Shown here: in pieces, positions 13,689 to 15,674 of the stretch | Layout: each line of letters begins with the position of its first letter | How positions within the stretch are numbered: position 1 is the first letter of the stretch | Source of the DNA: an uncultured Eggerthella sp. | GTDB taxonomy: Bacteria; Actinomycetota; Coriobacteriia; Coriobacteriales; Eggerthellaceae | Direction: 5' to 3' | Assembly: GCA_900551155.1 (NCBI GenBank) | Contig: URVA01000025.1 | Span: 1 to 15,674, forward strand | Length of the DNA: 15,674 nucleotides | Translations under genes and position numbers: made by a program | Notes under the pieces: generated by a model | Database searches by the model: none | The model's input: the letters and a program-made list of their open reading frames with translations, nothing else | What the model was told of the DNA's origin: nothing

Positions 13689-15674
13689 CCGAGGAGTCTT
13701 ATTGCTCCAGAGTATCCATAAACAATTGCAAAAACTTTGATCTTGCTACATTTGACATAGAGTCAAACAAGCTAAACATTAAATATGCACCTAATGGAAC
13801 GGGTAAATCCTCTATCGCGGATGGGATTCGTTACGCCATCAAAGAAGAACCTGAACTGGGCGAGCGAATCGTGCCATTCAAATTTAGAGATGACCCGAAC
13901 GCCCATCCATTTTCATGTGAAGGGCTTGAGGAGTATCGCAGCATCGAAGTGTTTGACGAAAGCTATGTCAACGATGTCGTGTTCGTCCAGAATGGAATTT
14001 TCGCTTCTAGTTTCGACGTTTTTATCAAGACACCGGAATACAAAACAACGCTAGAAAGAATCAGTGGCATCTTAGCCAGAGTTCAGCAATGTCTAAAGAC
14101 TGACGCCCTAATAAATTTCAGGAACTCACTTGGCGTTTTCACCGCAAACATCAGCGGGAATAGCGGATTAACCAGCAAAATGGCTCTCAGGGGCACCGCT
14201 CCAGTGAAAAAGGGTCTCTCAAACGGTAATCCCAAAACCAATATTCCACCAAAGTACGAAAACTTCCGAACTTATATCTGCTCATCAAGACTATCCCAAT
14301 GGTCAAAATGGCATGCCTCGGGATACAAAATACTTATAGAATCAGATACGCAATGCCCGTTCTGCGGTCAGCCACTGGAGGGGACCAAGGACCTCATTGA
14401 GGGCATCCAAGATGATTTCGTTCCCGCAAATGCCGACAATCTAGACAAAGTGTCTACCGGAATTGCAGCCGCAAAAGACTATCTAAACGAAGAGACGTTT
14501 AACGCCCTCGATTCAATTGCCAGCACTTCGGAACCCCTTTCAAAAACTCAGGAAAATTATTTCGCTGAAGTCGTACGCCAAGCAGATGTAATTTCAGCGA
14601 ACATGCAGCATGCTGAAAACCTTAACTCATATTTCAACTTAGCAAAGCTTGGCGAGAACATCTCTAAAGCGATAGCGGATTGCACTATCGATCTAAGCCT
14701 CCTTTCACATTTCGACTCTCAAGGAAGCAGACGCAACATATCTGAGTACAATGCCGCACTCGACGAGGCGCAGCAAGAAGCTCGCATACTTTTGGGGATC
14801 ATCAACAAGCAAAAGAAGAAGCTTGCCGAAGCACTTGCTGGCTACGAGGCTGAAATAAATTCTTTTTTCTCTGGAGCCGGGTATCCATATTCAATTCGAA
14901 TCACTGTAGATGACAACGAACAATGCAATGTACTCTTAGTCCATTCATCTGAATATCAAATTTCCAATGCGAACGGCATTTTGAGCTACGGCGAAAGAAA
15001 TGCACTTGCACTGATCTTCTTTATGTATTCTGCGTTGTCATCCAAGCCCGATCTCATCATCCTTGATGACCCCATCACATCATTTGATGGTCGTAAAAGA
15101 TTCGCTATTCTTCACATGCTGTTCTTGAAAAATGGCAGCAGTCCCAATTGCCTTAAGAACAAAACCGTCATTCTACTCACGCACGAATATGAAGTGGTAT
15201 TTGATATAGAGCACACTCTAAAGGCCGAATTTCAGCCACTAGCGAAGACGACCCTCCTACATATTTCAAATGGCCAAATTGCGGAAACCGCAATTGGTCA
15301 CGACGACATGAAACCAATTCGAGCATTATTCCGTGATATCGCGCAGAATTCTGACTTGCCAATCGTGCAACTTGCGTATGCCAGAAAGCTTCTCGAATTG
15401 GATAATGAAAAAACAGACGCTTGGCATTATCTCTCATCCCTGTTTCACCATAAGCCTTTCCCCTCATACCAGGACGGCGAACGTCTGGACGGCGACGCCA
15501 CAAGGTCCGCTTTAGATGAAATCAGATCTTTGACTGGATTCGAACCGGACTACGATAAGCTATTGAGTCAAATCGACGACAAAGCCGCAATGCATGATCT
15601 TTTCGAAACATGCGAGTACAAATACGGAAAACTGCAAATCGCTCGAATCGCTCTCGATGGAGAGGGGATCGATA
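13685..15674 (+). CDS. ABC/AAA_13-type ATPase, 3' end beyond window
   Basis: An uninterrupted frame of 663 codons runs off the right edge. It has all parts of an SMC/RecF-like ABC head: Walker A YAPNGTGKSS (residues 34-43), signature LSYGERNALAL (433-443), Walker B LIILDDPITSFD (D461, D462) and H-loop His500 in LLTHEYEV. Between them lie a CPFCGQPL motif (C224, C227), like a zinc hook or zinc ribbon half, and a likely coiled coil at about 345-385. After the head, residues 540-663 form a separate helical region with ARKLLELD. Such stand-alone ATPases (PrrC, RloC, PtuA and others) often belong to phage-defence systems, where the ATPase senses infection and controls a toxic domain. Which effector this one has cannot be told, because its end is missing. 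The ATG overlaps the stop of the XRE gene. Confidence 0.88.
   Translation, partial: MTEESYCSRVSINNCKNFDLATFDIESNKLNIKYAPNGTGKSSIADGIRYAIKEEPELGERIVPFKFRDDPNAHPFSCEGLEEYRSIEVFDESYVNDVVFVQNGIFASSFDVFIKTPEYKTTLERISGILARVQQCLKTDALINFRNSLGVFTANISGNSGLTSKMALRGTAPVKKGLSNGNPKTNIPPKYENFRTYICSSRLSQWSKWHASGYKILIESDTQCPFCGQPLEGTKDLIEGIQDDFVPANADNLDKVSTGIAAAKDYLNEETFNALDSIASTSEPLSKTQENYFAEVVRQADVISANMQHAENLNSYFNLAKLGENISKAIADCTIDLSLLSHFDSQGSRRNISEYNAALDEAQQEARILLGIINKQKKKLAEALAGYEAEINSFFSGAGYPYSIRITVDDNEQCNVLLVHSSEYQISNANGILSYGERNALALIFFMYSALSSKPDLIILDDPITSFDGRKRFAILHMLFLKNGSSPNCLKNKTVILLTHEYEVVFDIEHTLKAEFQPLAKTTLLHISNGQIAETAIGHDDMKPIRALFRDIAQNSDLPIVQLAYARKLLELDNEKTDAWHYLSSLFHHKPFPSYQDGERLDGDATRSALDEIRSLTGFEPDYDKLLSQIDDKAAMHDLFETCEYKYGKLQIARIALDGEGID

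Noticed and set aside
15177..15503. Minus-strand open frame of 108 codons
   Set aside because: It lies antisense to the continuous, motif-rich ATPase frame and has no recognisable features.
1..15674. CRISPR array, rRNA or complete insertion sequence
   Set aside because: No regularly spaced repeats, rRNA-like sequence or transposase frame with terminal repeats was found.

Overview
The window looks like a chromosomal segment of an actinobacterium of the class Coriobacteriia, probably an Eggerthellales-like species of moderate GC. This is inferred from the protein style of SecA and GuaA, the secA-prfB order, and a large SARP-type regulator. No 16S or other decisive marker is present.

Left half (1-7.2 kb), all on the minus strand: a regulator with an N-terminal P-loop ATPase-like domain and a C-terminal SARP domain, then secA (preprotein translocase ATPase), prfB (release factor 2) and the first codons of a split transketolase (N-terminal subunit). 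Two things here are unusual. The conserved start of SecA lies in a separate short frame that ends at a stop codon, and SecA can restart at an internal ATG with its own ribosome binding site. Also, the secA-prfB gap can fold into one long nested hairpin followed by a T-run. Release factor 2 carries Ser-Pro-Thr where Ser-Pro-Phe is usual.

Centre (7.2-9.4 kb): a gap with divergent transcription, then guaA (GMP synthase) on the plus strand. Its leader can form three nested stems ending just before the ribosome binding site, a candidate cis-regulatory RNA. A strong hairpin terminator follows the gene.

Right part (9.4-15.7 kb): an accessory region with small unknown genes (a lipoprotein and a small membrane protein), at least three decayed genes, a junction where two divergent genes have both lost their 5' ends, and a sharply bounded high-GC patch encoding an XRE-type helix-turn-helix protein. 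That gene overlaps by 4 nt a long ABC/AAA_13-type ATPase that runs off the window end. The pair resembles genes of phage-defence or mobile islands, but its function is not known from sequence. The 3' end of guaA is a known integration hotspot for genomic islands, which fits this layout, although no integrase or att repeat was found here.
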